DNA of 64,000 bases from Hyphomicrobiales bacterium (GTDB taxonomy: Bacteria; Pseudomonadota; Alphaproteobacteria; Rhizobiales; OSC116). The notes under the pieces are model-generated. The model made no database searches, had not been told where the DNA came from, and saw only the letters and a list, made by a program, of their open reading frames with translations. Below, one piece after another: positions 1-8,152 of this stretch. The translations under genes and the position numbers were made by a program. The stretch covers positions 465,443 to 529,442 of the forward strand of contig JABSRZ010000003.1 in NCBI GenBank assembly GCA_013214705.1, given 5' to 3'. The first letter of the stretch is position 1; the number at the start of each line of letters is the position of its first letter.

Positions 1-107
1 TGCAATTTTACCACAAAACCTAAGAATTTGCTTCCCTTTCTGAATATTATTCGATAGTGTTTTGGAATATAATTTCAATTTATAACAATTAATTGGTTTT
101 TAGTCCC

Positions 108-584
108 ATGATAGACCTAACTGACAAACGCATTCTCGATATTTTACAAGATGATGCGATGCTGCCGATAGCTGAAATTGCTGACATGGTCGGGGTGTCA
201 AAATCTGTTTGTTGGCGGCGCATAAATAGTTTAACCGAAATGGGCATTATTAAAAGCAAAGTGGCTTTATTAAATGCCGAACTTTTGGGCCTTAAAGTGG
301 TGGTCTTTGCCAATGTAAAACTGATTAGAAAGGGCCGAAAAGAGTTGGAGAAATTTATGCAAGAAATTCAGAAATACCCAGAAGTAACAGAATGTTACAC
401 CATGATGGGTGGGGTTGATTTCTTGTTAAAGATTGTGGTTAAAAACGTTAAACAATTTGAAGATTTTTATTGGGATATTTTGTCACAAATGGACGAAGTT
501 ATGGAAACTTCATCAACAATTGCCATGACCGAGGTCAAGCTTACCACCAAACTTCCGCTTAATTCGGTCGAAATATCGCCATGA
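108..584 (+). CDS. Lrp/AsnC family transcriptional regulator
   Basis: The protein is a leucine-responsive-type regulator of about 158 residues. Residues 1-60 carry the winged helix-turn-helix (MIDLTDKRILDILQ, then GVSKSVCWRRI). The rest is the RAM/AsnC ligand-binding domain, with the usual TMMGGVDFLLKIVV stretch. An upstream in-frame TTG exists at 93, but the family normally begins right at the DLTDKRIL helix, so I take ATG 108; no clear Shine-Dalgarno supports either. The gene converges on the branched-chain aminotransferase gene. Control of amino-acid metabolism is typical of the family, but the target here is inference. Confidence 0.9.
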   Translation: MIDLTDKRILDILQDDAMLPIAEIADMVGVSKSVCWRRINSLTEMGIIKSKVALLNAELLGLKVVVFANVKLIRKGRKELEKFMQEIQKYPEVTECYTMMGGVDFLLKIVVKNVKQFEDFYWDILSQMDEVMETSSTIAMTEVKLTTKLPLNSVEISP

Positions 585-681
585 GGACAAAGCCACGCTG
601 CATGGCACAAAAATCCTATAACAATCAAAATATTAGTAAAATATTCCAGCCAACCATATTCATTGCTAAAAATTGAATAGC

Positions 682-1734
682 CTAATAAATGTTCTGCATC
701 CAGTTAAATCTGTCTTCGGCCTTTGCCTCGTGAATGTCATTTAATTGGGTTTTTAACAGCTTAGAAATGCGGCCGATTTCCTGACTAATTATATATTCAG
801 TTCCATCGACTTCCTTAAACGATTTAATGGGGGTTACGGCGGCGGCGGTGCCGGTCGAAAACGCTTCTATCTGTTCACCAGACTGGATGATTTTGATCAA
901 TTTATCTATGTCGATTTGTTGTTCTGATACCTTAATACCCATGTCTTTTGTCAAGCTGATTATCGAACGCCTTACCACACCGGGTAAAAAACTTGATTGT
1001 AATTTGGGGGTATGCAAAATGCCTTCATAATAGATGAAAAAATTCATCAATGAGAATTCTTCTATAAACTTGTTGTAGACAGGGTCTAACCACAGATTTG
1101 TGGCACATCCTACTTGTTGCGCCCGCCTAAGCGCGCCAAAACCAGCGGCATAATTGCCCGCGGTTTTAACATTGCCAGTGCCGCCTAAGGCGGAGCGCTT
1201 ATTTTGGCGTTCAATCAATACCGAAATCATTTCGTTGGCAAAAGGCAGTGTCGGCGCAACATGCACAGAAAAGCAATATTTTTCGGATGGGGTGATGGCC
1301 AGCGAATAATCTGTTGCGTAGGCTGAGGGCCGCAAATAAAGCGCACAACCAGTTTGCGAGGGAATATGATTTTCATATAATTTACTAATTAAATTAACGG
1401 CTTGTAAAAAAAGCTCCTCTGGCAAAGCGGGTATACACATGCGTTTCGCCGAATCATTAAACCTTTTTGCATGGTCCAAGGGTCTAAAAATCTGCGGGAT
1501 ATCTTGGTTAACCTTATAGGCCTTCATGCCTTCAAAAATACTTTGAGCATATTGCACCGCAACCGAAGCACCGGATATTTGGTTCTCACAATCAAACACG
1601 ACTTCAAGTTCCGACCATGCACCAGCTTGATAAATTGACCGGACAATGACGGGCAATAAGGCTTTGCCAAAGGTTTTGTCAGCGGGAACTTTGAGGGTTT
1701 TCAATTCATCGTAAATTTGTTGTCGTATAATCAT
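682..1734 (-). CDS. ilvE: Branched-chain amino acid aminotransferase (class IV)
   Basis: This PLP enzyme interconverts Leu/Ile/Val and their 2-oxo acids with glutamate. Its 350 residues match the class IV BCAT family. The catalytic lysine is K190 in GTGNVKTAGNYAA, the cofactor-phosphate motif FSTGTAAAVTPI lies near residue 295, and FEGMKAY is at 67-73. The loop usually read as E-V/L-G-G/T-M-N is here IEEFSLMN, so the small glycine-type residues are replaced while E, M and N remain. That could alter substrate preference. The gene stands alone and converges with the Lrp-type gene. Confidence 0.9.
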   Translation of the reverse strand: MIIRQQIYDELKTLKVPADKTFGKALLPVIVRSIYQAGAWSELEVVFDCENQISGASVAVQYAQSIFEGMKAYKVNQDIPQIFRPLDHAKRFNDSAKRMCIPALPEELFLQAVNLISKLYENHIPSQTGCALYLRPSAYATDYSLAITPSEKYCFSVHVAPTLPFANEMISVLIERQNKRSALGGTGNVKTAGNYAAGFGALRRAQQVGCATNLWLDPVYNKFIEEFSLMNFFIYYEGILHTPKLQSSFLPGVVRRSIISLTKDMGIKVSEQQIDIDKLIKIIQSGEQIEAFSTGTAAAVTPIKSFKEVDGTEYIISQEIGRISKLLKTQLNDIHEAKAEDRFNWMQNIY

Positions 1735-1906
1735 TTTAATACCAAAATTTGAGCATAAATTTATGTTTTGTGATACTAATGATAACCTGACTCAAAGAAA
1801 TTGCTTACCTAATTGAATATTATTTGGCTTGGTTTCTGGTCTATATTTTCGCAATATAATATTTTTAAGAAATATAATTCTAATAATGGCGATATTTGCA
1901 TTAATT

Positions 1907-2155
1907 TTAGGTTGCTGATGACTCGGATAGTTTCACTCTTATTTTTTGGTTGCCGACAACTTTGCCATGCAGCTCTAATATCGCAATGCGAACTTCTATC
2001 TCGTCATTCATCACCACGAACCCAAAACCTTTGGATTTTCCGGTTTTTTTATCAAGCACGATTTCGCAGGATTCAACCTTACCAAAATCTGTAAACAGTT
2101 TTTCTAGCTGTTGTTCATCTATATCTCTAGGTAAGTTAAGCACCGCTATATTCAT
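1907..2155 (-). CDS. Small RRM-type RNA-binding protein
   Basis: The 82-residue protein is a single RNA recognition motif. RNP2 is IAVLNL at residues 3-8 and RNP1 is KGFGFVVM near residue 42. A GGAG ribosome site lies about 9 bases before ATG. Free-standing bacterial RRM proteins of this size bind single-stranded RNA and are often cold-induced, but the target cannot be told here. Confidence 0.92.
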   Translation of the reverse strand: MNIAVLNLPRDIDEQQLEKLFTDFGKVESCEIVLDKKTGKSKGFGFVVMNDEIEVRIAILELHGKVVGNQKIRVKLSESSAT

Positions 2156-2327
2156 TTACATTCTCCAACAATTTTTATCTGCAAGCTCCAGCTCCGCATT
2201 ATGACAGGTATTCTAACGATAGATATGATTATTATTTCAGGCGTTAAATAGGGGTATTATTTTTTATATATTTGTTTATATACTGGTGTCTAATAGTGTC
2301 AATACAACATATTTGCAAGGCCACTTC

Positions 2328-3149
2328 ATGACCAAGATCAAGAAAAATACCGCCAAATACAAGCTTGATGCCAAGGAAAGATTCCTTATTGAAACCGGGG
2401 TTTCAGACCATAATGGCATTAAACCTAGAATGGTCAAAAAATACAAACAAATATGTCGGTTCACCGAAATATTAGCCGATAAATTGCAACAATCGGGCGC
2501 TATAAAACAAAAACGAGTTAAAGTTATAGATATCGGCGCGGGCAAGGGATATATGACTTTTGCCATCTATAATTATTTGGCCAAAAACAATCTTGACCCG
2601 GTAATCCATGCTGTTGATTTTAATAGTGATTTGATGAAAATTGGCAACGAAACCGCCGATAAATGCGGGTTTGAGAACCTGTCTTTTATCAGTGATTTTG
2701 CCGACCAATATGCCGGATTGAGCTATTATGACGCCGTGGTTTCGTTGCATGCCTGCGACACAGCGACTGATGACGCATTATTTATGGGCCTTAAGATGAA
2801 GTCCAAAATTATTTTAAGCGCACCTTGCTGCCAAAAAGAAGTTTTGTCGAGCTTAAAGGAACTAAAATCACTTTCAGAATATTATAAACATGGGCTGTTT
2901 TTGCATAAAATGGCAGACATTATCACCGACAATGCCCGGGTGATGCTGCTACAATCGCAGGGCTACCAGGTGGATGTTATTGATTTTGTCGCCTCTGAGC
3001 ACACCCAAAAAAATACCCTCATAGCGGCCACAAAAAAACGCGGGAAGCAGCCAGCTTTTTACGAAAAATACCAAGCCTACAAAGCTGAAATCGGCTTTGC
3101 TGGCATTAAACTTGAGCAAATGATGCTTGCCGAGGGCTTGTTGGAATAA
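2328..3149 (+). CDS. SAM-dependent methyltransferase (class I, METTL25-like/DUF)
   Basis: A Rossmann methyltransferase of 273 residues. The SAM-binding glycine motif VIDIGAGKG is at 67-74, an acidic ribose-binding position at HAVDFN (94-99), a conserved HACDTATDDA at 141-150 and an APCCQ loop at 165-169. The HACDTATD plus PCC combination is characteristic of the METTL25/Methyltransf_32 group; its substrate is unclear to me. I start at ATG 2328, preceded by a CAAGG site, rather than the in-frame GTG at 2286. Confidence 0.85.
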   Translation: MTKIKKNTAKYKLDAKERFLIETGVSDHNGIKPRMVKKYKQICRFTEILADKLQQSGAIKQKRVKVIDIGAGKGYMTFAIYNYLAKNNLDPVIHAVDFNSDLMKIGNETADKCGFENLSFISDFADQYAGLSYYDAVVSLHACDTATDDALFMGLKMKSKIILSAPCCQKEVLSSLKELKSLSEYYKHGLFLHKMADIITDNARVMLLQSQGYQVDVIDFVASEHTQKNTLIAATKKRGKQPAFYEKYQAYKAEIGFAGIKLEQMMLAEGLLE

Positions 3150-3175
3150 CGGCTTTCCAGCCATTTGAAGGTAAT

Positions 3176-3943
3176 TTAATTCTCTTTAATAAAAAAGTAA
3201 CGCGCTGTTGGTGCAGGCGATGTGGTTGACCAAATTTCCAGCCCATGCCACGCTTGTAACGTTTCACCAGCGGCATCCAGCAATGGGTAAATTTGATAAT
3301 GATATTCCACATACGGGCCGCTCGCATCAAACTTTGTGAAGCCAAAACCCAATGGCGGGGTGACCATATTGCCGCGCACCACATCATCGTCATGACATCT
3401 GATTTTAAACGCTGTTGAGGCGGCTTTATTAATTGTAATGCGCATAGTCAGGTCGCTAAACCCGGCAGGATCACTATTGGTATCTAAAGCGCCATTTTGG
3501 TTCATATGGCCAACACTCAGCCCTTCGCCGCGCATTCTACAACTGTCTCTAGGAGCAAACCTATCCACACCTGTGCCAAAAGTTTGACCCTGCACCAAGC
3601 CATTAAGTGGCGCTGCGGAAGCTTCAGTTTGATAATCTTCTTGAAAACTGCCCGAGTTCAAAATGGACAAACGCCGGCCAGTCGCTTTCATTATTAATAT
3701 GCCAGCCGGGGTTTCGATTTGCCCATGCACCATAACCCAAGTGCCAAGCAACGCCAGATCAACATGATTAATGTCAATTTCAGAACCATGCGGCGTTAGC
3801 GCATCTGGATGGGTCTCTGAATGTTCTGCCCGTGCAGTGGCGGCGGAAAAAATTAAAACATATATTAAGTATATTGCAAATTTGTGCATAAACATTGTCC
3901 ATTTTGGGTCGTTAATGGCCATTCTTTTTGAAATAATAGTCAT
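3176..3943 (-). CDS. Secreted hypothetical protein
   Basis: I do not recognise this family. The product has a clear signal peptide (MHKFAIYLIYVLIFSAATARA, beginning at internal residue 19) followed by about 215 residues rich in Asp, Gly and aromatics, with two cysteines (RDSCRM and IRCHDD) that could form a disulfide. Translation may really start at ATG 3895 or 3889 just before the signal peptide; no strong ribosome site decides this. The protein is probably periplasmic or extracellular. It ends 26 bases beyond the convergent methyltransferase gene. Confidence 0.65.
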   Translation of the reverse strand: MTIISKRMAINDPKWTMFMHKFAIYLIYVLIFSAATARAEHSETHPDALTPHGSEIDINHVDLALLGTWVMVHGQIETPAGILIMKATGRRLSILNSGSFQEDYQTEASAAPLNGLVQGQTFGTGVDRFAPRDSCRMRGEGLSVGHMNQNGALDTNSDPAGFSDLTMRITINKAASTAFKIRCHDDDVVRGNMVTPPLGFGFTKFDASGPYVEYHYQIYPLLDAAGETLQAWHGLEIWSTTSPAPTARYFFIKEN

Positions 3944-4051
3944 TTAACCCGGTTAGTCAAAGAAGTTTCTGAACACTGGGGAATTTGCGCCAATTCATAG
4001 GCATTTGGCTTAGGCTGAATATGGTGTAGAGACGTTAGAAATGCGAACAAT

Positions 4052-4081
4052 AAAAAACACGAGCCAAAATATGACTCGTGT
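4052..4081 (-). terminator. Rho-independent terminator of the cold-shock gene
   Basis: On the minus strand ACACGAG pairs with CTCGTGT across an 11-base loop and is followed directly by a run of T. It lies 30 bases past the cold-shock stop codon. Confidence 0.8.
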
Positions 4082-4110
4082 CTATATAATATCTAAGAAT
4101 ACCGCTTAAA

Positions 4111-4314
4111 TTAAGCAGATTTTAGGTTACAAGCAGATTGCTTGCCTTTTTCTTCTTGTACTTCATACTCGATTTTTTGGCCTTCATCCAAACCATCTAG
4201 GTCTGAAACTTGAACTGCGCTAATGTGTACAAACACATCGCCGCCACCATTTTCAGGCTCGATGAAACCAAAACCCTTAGTTGGGTTAAACCATTTTACT
4301 GTACCTATTGCCAT
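4111..4314 (-). CDS. Cold-shock protein (CspA family)
   Basis: A 67-residue cold-shock domain binding single-stranded RNA/DNA. RNP1 is KGFGFIEPE and RNP2 is VFVHISAVQ. The ribosome site AGGAGA sits about 6 bases before ATG, and a hairpin terminator follows. It is monocistronic. Csp genes often have long thermosensing leaders, and the 332-base upstream gap would allow one, but no element is proven. Confidence 0.95.
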   Translation of the reverse strand: MAIGTVKWFNPTKGFGFIEPENGGGDVFVHISAVQVSDLDGLDEGQKIEYEVQEEKGKQSACNLKSA

Positions 4315-4646
4315 GTTATTTCTCCTTGTGCAAATATTAGTATTTTATTCAACCACACGATGTGATTGGATATGTGGGCTTGATAAAGACTTTTGCCTAT
4401 TACCATCGACTGAACCCAATTGTTTGGAAAGAGAAGTAGATGTATTAATCAAACATGAGCGCCTTAGACACTATTTTTAATTATAAAACAAGCTAATTTA
4501 TAATTAATAACACAAAATGTAAATCCACTATGTCTTGCTGCCAATTTAACATGGCCGCTAAGCTATTGTTTTTGGCCGATTAGCCAGCTTTATGGTTGAT
4601 TAGTGATGACATTCTCAATCTGCCAACTAAGTAGAAATATACATCT
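4315..4646. other. Intergenic, upstream of the cold-shock gene
   Basis: 332 AT-rich bases without a supported gene. It should hold the promoter and leader of the cold-shock gene. The neighbouring glycosylasparaginase gene ends at its right edge. I see no clear terminator for that gene. Confidence 0.5.
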
Positions 4647-5570
4647 TTAGGTTTTAATTTGCTTGGCCACCCGTAACTCCGGCTTTTCCAGCTCAGGCGA
4701 CCAATACCAGTAATTGACATCTTTACCACAGCGGAAATTGGCAACTTTATAATTGCCAAATTTATCGATGGCATGAATGACCACGCCGCCAAGATATCCA
4801 GTTTTTAGTCGGCGCAAGTCGCTTATGCCAATTTCAACCGCGTCATTTAAGCTATGGCCATGCCTTAAGGCGTTAATTATAGTGTTAGATGTGGCGGCTC
4901 TGATGGTCATTTCACCGGTGTGGGTGCAGGCCACGGCGCCAAAGCGGCTATCGGCGTAAAAGCCAGCGCCGCATATAGGTGCATCGCCTAGCCTGCCGGG
5001 GTATTTCCACGCCCAACCAGACGTGCTAGAGGCGGTATTGGCGGTTTGGGCGGCATCGACGCATAAAAACACAGTTGTGTCCCTGACCCGCTCAGGATCT
5101 TGTATAAGCTGCTGTTTCTCATATAATTTGATGTTGGGGAAGTTTTTAAGTTCTTCTTCGGTCAAATGCGCTTTCAGTGTGGCTTGCCATTTTGCCTTGG
5201 AATCTGGCATTAAGGTATTTTCCTCGGCAAAACCCATTTCTTTGGCAAATAATGTGGCGCCCTCGCCTACCAGAATTTGGTGCGACAGGTTTTGCATCAC
5301 CGCCTTGGCCACTTTGGCTGCTGGCAAAATTCCTTTTAACGCCCCGACTGCACCAGTTTCTAGGGTGTCGCCATTCATAACGCTGGCGTCAAATTCCATT
5401 TCGCCAAGAATGTTTGGCCAGCCGCCGAAGCCAACACTTCTCACTTTTTCAGACTTTTCCACCAAGGATATAGCCTCGACCAATGCATCTATGCCAGCGT
5501 GTTTATTTTTGAGCATATCCGCGGCCAGATAAATTCCAGCCTCGGCTTCTTCGTTTGCGATGAGGATCAT
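4647..5570 (-). CDS. N4-(beta-N-acetylglucosaminyl)-L-asparaginase (glycosylasparaginase, Ntn hydrolase)
   Basis: An Ntn-hydrolase of the glycosylasparaginase/isoaspartyl peptidase family, 307 residues. Maturation would cleave before Thr165 (RDTTVFLCVD), the expected N-terminal nucleophile. The downstream substrate loop KYPGRLGDAPICGAGFYAD and the THTGE motif match the family. No signal peptide is seen, so it is probably cytoplasmic. ATG 5570 has a GGAAT ribosome site and begins right at the conserved MILIANEEAEAG region; the longer reading from 5615 adds 15 residues without family support. Confidence 0.88.
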   Translation of the reverse strand: MILIANEEAEAGIYLAADMLKNKHAGIDALVEAISLVEKSEKVRSVGFGGWPNILGEMEFDASVMNGDTLETGAVGALKGILPAAKVAKAVMQNLSHQILVGEGATLFAKEMGFAEENTLMPDSKAKWQATLKAHLTEEELKNFPNIKLYEKQQLIQDPERVRDTTVFLCVDAAQTANTASSTSGWAWKYPGRLGDAPICGAGFYADSRFGAVACTHTGEMTIRAATSNTIINALRHGHSLNDAVEIGISDLRRLKTGYLGGVVIHAIDKFGNYKVANFRCGKDVNYWYWSPELEKPELRVAKQIKT

Positions 5571-5756
5571 TTTATTCCGCCAATAATTGTTTTTACTTAA
5601 ACTCAGATCAAGCAAAAATTGCTATTTATCTAATTGTTTTCATCAACTTAAATTACGCTTGATATGTTAGAAAACAATATAAAAATGTTAGATAATGTGT
5701 CAAGTTTGTTTACTATTAAATGAATATAAGAATCAAAATATATAAGAGGTAGATAG

Positions 5757-6494
5757 ATGAGTGTATTGTTAGAAATATGTGTTGATAGCATCGAAGGTGT
5801 AAATAGCGCTGCAAATAATGGTGCGGATAGAATAGAATTATGCTCATCTTTGTCGGCTGGTGGGTTAACGCCTTCGGCTGGTTTGATACATTATGTAGCT
5901 AAAATGGACATTCCCGCGTATGCCATGATTCGCCCGCAAGACGGCCATTTTTGTTTCGACGAAGCCGAAATGGACATCATGAAGCGAGATATTGATTTTT
6001 GTCGGGAAAGTGGTTTGGCAGGAGTGGTTATCGGCGTAACCCACGAAAATGGCACTCTGCATTATAATAAGTTAAAGCAGTTGGTCGAACATGCAGATGG
6101 CATGGGCGTCACTTTGCATCGAGCATTTGATGTCACCCCCGACCCGCTAGAGGCCTTAGAATTGGCCATAGAGGTGGGTGTGAATAGAATTTTAACATCT
6201 GGGCAACAAGAGTCGGTAATCGACGGGTTGGCATTGATAGAGACATTGGTTGAGAAGGTGAAAGCTAAAAATAGCAGCCTTTCAATTATGCCCGGTGCGG
6301 GCATAACCGATGAAAATGTGGCTCAAGTTTTGGCCATTAGCGGCATAACCGAAGTGCATGCAGCCTGCCAATCTGTCTCAGCGGCCTATTATACCAATAA
6401 TGCGCCTTCTATGGCTGAGGATGCAGCCTTCTCGCGGTTGTTTACCGACCCACAACTGGTGAGTAAATTGGTCAAAAATGTGGCTAAGGGTTAG
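5757..6494 (+). CDS. cutC: CutC family protein (copper homeostasis-like TIM barrel)
   Basis: A 245-residue CutC-family TIM barrel. Family landmarks are LEICVDSIEG at the N-terminus, NGADRIELCSSLSAGGLTPS, MIRPQDGHF, TLHRAFDV and RILTSGQ, then MPGAGI. The start is set by a GAGG site 7 bases before ATG. The family was linked to copper tolerance, but its biochemical role is not settled. It converges on the NTF2-like gene with a 12-base gap. Confidence 0.92.
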   Translation: MSVLLEICVDSIEGVNSAANNGADRIELCSSLSAGGLTPSAGLIHYVAKMDIPAYAMIRPQDGHFCFDEAEMDIMKRDIDFCRESGLAGVVIGVTHENGTLHYNKLKQLVEHADGMGVTLHRAFDVTPDPLEALELAIEVGVNRILTSGQQESVIDGLALIETLVEKVKAKNSSLSIMPGAGITDENVAQVLAISGITEVHAACQSVSAAYYTNNAPSMAEDAAFSRLFTDPQLVSKLVKNVAKG

Positions 6495-6506
6495 CTGTTG
6501 GTGGCG

Positions 6507-6938
6507 CTATACAAATTTTATAGAATCACTAAGTTTTTCGATTTTCTTGATTGCCTCTAGGATTGATAAATTACCTTTGCCGGGTAAGTCATAGATAACA
6601 TCAACCCGCTCTATGAGATTGCCAACCACCAGCAATCTCATAAAGCCTTCGCAGCACAAAACAGGCCGGTTTACACGTGGGACAACAAGTTCAAAACTAG
6701 CGGTGAAATTAATGTCGTCATCTGTTTTGGGTTGATCAAATTCGATTTGGATATGCTCTTGAATGTTATCTTTGCGCTTGGCATATTTGCAAAAGTCCAT
6801 TTGTGGGCCGTTATCAACTGAAAATCTGAAGGTGGTTGAAAAGAGGTTGGTGAGGCTGGATTCTTCACTGGTGTAAAAATTATTCATAAAAAAACTCACC
6901 AAATTGCGGTTGTTTTCTAGATTGCGAATGTGTTCCAT
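6507..6938 (-). CDS. Hypothetical protein, possibly NTF2/SnoaL-like fold
   Basis: A 143-residue protein of unknown function. Its strand-rich C-terminal half (ASFELVVPRVNRPVLCCEGF, then GNLIERVDVIYDL) resembles the ending of NTF2/SnoaL-like small domains; this is weak pattern reading. ATG 6938 has a GGAGAG site 8 bases upstream, and that start is conserved in the truncated duplicate at 15694, so I prefer it to the upstream TTG 6965. It lies immediately downstream of a LuxR solo on the same strand and follows a conserved leader hairpin. Confidence 0.6.
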   Translation of the reverse strand: MEHIRNLENNRNLVSFFMNNFYTSEESSLTNLFSTTFRFSVDNGPQMDFCKYAKRKDNIQEHIQIEFDQPKTDDDINFTASFELVVPRVNRPVLCCEGFMRLLVVGNLIERVDVIYDLPGKGNLSILEAIKKIEKLSDSIKFV

Positions 6939-6964
6939 TTGGCTCTCCAGTTCTGGTGAAATCA

Positions 6965-6997
6965 ACGCTCCAGTGTTGTCCCCACCACTGAGAGCGT
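6965..6997 (-). promoter_or_regulatory. Conserved leader hairpin before the NTF2-like gene
   Basis: An 11-bp stem (ACGCTC plus CAGTG pairing with CACTG plus GAGCGT, one bulged base) closes a 10-base loop just upstream of the ribosome site. The same stem is kept at 15720-15755 in the duplicated block although flanking bases have drifted. That suggests selection on RNA or DNA structure. A role in translation or as a terminator/attenuator after luxR is inference. Confidence 0.55.
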
Positions 6998-7232
6998 CTG
7001 GTCAGGGCACACTATTTCGGTGGCCCAATGACGTCTCTAAGAAACTAAAGTCACCCGGTTTTAAGTCAATACATCTATTCCGATATACCTGCTGTAAACC
7101 GCGCTTTCTTCAGGTTAAAATTCACCTGTTGTTAGCGTTAGCAACAGCAATGAATTTAATATTTGGCCAACTGTAATGCTGAATTTGAATAGAAGTTAAA
7201 TTTAAACCCAAACATTCAATAAATGCCACAAA
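6998..7232. other. Intergenic between LuxR solo 1 and the NTF2-like gene
   Basis: 235 bases without a gene. The half nearest the NTF2-like gene is conserved in the duplicate at 15756-15860, so it probably belongs to that gene's leader or promoter. Confidence 0.45.
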
Positions 7233-7991
7233 TTAGAACCAAAAATAACCATCGCGTATAGCTATGGCTAGGGCTTGATCACGGGTTTTTGCACCCAACT
7301 TATTGCGGATAACGGCAAGTCGTTTCCTCACGGTAATTTCAGCCACGTTCATTTTTTCGGCAATCTCGGCATTTTGCAACCCAGCAGCAAGCCAAGACAG
7401 AGCTTCTCTATCTCTCATGCTGAGAATGTTTCCGCCAAAATTTGAAACGCCTTTGAGAGTTCCATCACGTGGTACGGCAATATAGGCCGCTATAATGGCC
7501 ATTAAATGTTGTACATGTCTATCGGGTAATATTTTGGAAAACTCATTTACCGTTATGTCAGTGGCTATGACAATCAGTTTATGGTCGCGGTTAAAATTGG
7601 TATTAAAATTTGCCGAAAGCATACTATTGTGCCCAGAGTCAGCCAGTCCCTGATCAAAATCAATCATTCTACGGCTGGCAGTGGGGGAATTTTTTAATGA
7701 ACCGGTTGCCCTAATTTGAAATTTGTTTTCCAAGGGCATATTCAATATCACCGGGTCAACCTCGTAATATTTTTCCCCTGTATATTCATCCAACCACTGA
7801 TGCGACATTGAACTGCGCAGCAAATTGATCGAATTGGCACTGGTGGTTGTCACCACACCCAGTGCGGTGCCGCCGAAATGAGCCACTAATTTGTTGGCAA
7901 TTTCCCACCTTTTATCATCATCTGAAGTGGCTGATAATTGCTCAATAGTGCTGTTGATGAGGTTGGTAAATTTTTTGTCTATATCCGTCAT
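7233..7991 (-). CDS. LuxR-family regulator with autoinducer-binding domain (LuxR solo 1)
   Basis: A 252-residue regulator. Residues 25-165 look like the acyl-homoserine-lactone binding domain, with the W-x3-Y...Y-x3-DP signature in WLDEYTGEKYYEVDPV. Residues 188-250 form a LuxR helix-turn-helix (LSMRDREALSWLAAGLQNAEIAEKM, read in two parts, then TVRKRL). No luxI-like synthase is in the window, hence a solo. A close paralogue is at 15996-16754. Its position between the chemoreceptor and the NTF2-like gene suggests a local role, which is unproven. Confidence 0.88.
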   Translation of the reverse strand: MTDIDKKFTNLINSTIEQLSATSDDDKRWEIANKLVAHFGGTALGVVTTTSANSINLLRSSMSHQWLDEYTGEKYYEVDPVILNMPLENKFQIRATGSLKNSPTASRRMIDFDQGLADSGHNSMLSANFNTNFNRDHKLIVIATDITVNEFSKILPDRHVQHLMAIIAAYIAVPRDGTLKGVSNFGGNILSMRDREALSWLAAGLQNAEIAEKMNVAEITVRKRLAVIRNKLGAKTRDQALAIAIRDGYFWF

Positions 7992-8101
7992 AACGTGTAT
8001 TTATTAGTAATATGCGGCCATTTATATTTGGCGGTACAATTTCAGAATTTGTGGTTGGTAGTAAATTTGTGGTTTAGATATTTATATAGGTATTCGCAAA
8101 C

Positions 8102-8136
8102 AAAAAAACACCCCAAAAAAATTAATTTTTGGAGCG
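8102..8136 (-). terminator. Terminator of the chemoreceptor gene
   Basis: On the minus strand an 11-bp stem (CGCTCCAAAAA with TTTTTGGGGTG, two G-U pairs) closes a short TTAATT loop and is followed by seven T. It starts 17 bases past the chemoreceptor stop. The duplicate copy near 17070 has a decayed version. Confidence 0.75.
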
Positions 8137-8152
8137 CTCGATCATGTATTGG

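Noticed and set aside
5023-5532. 169-residue open frame opposite the glycosylasparaginase gene
   Set aside because: Antisense shadow with no recognisable domain; the gene on the other strand has catalytic motifs.
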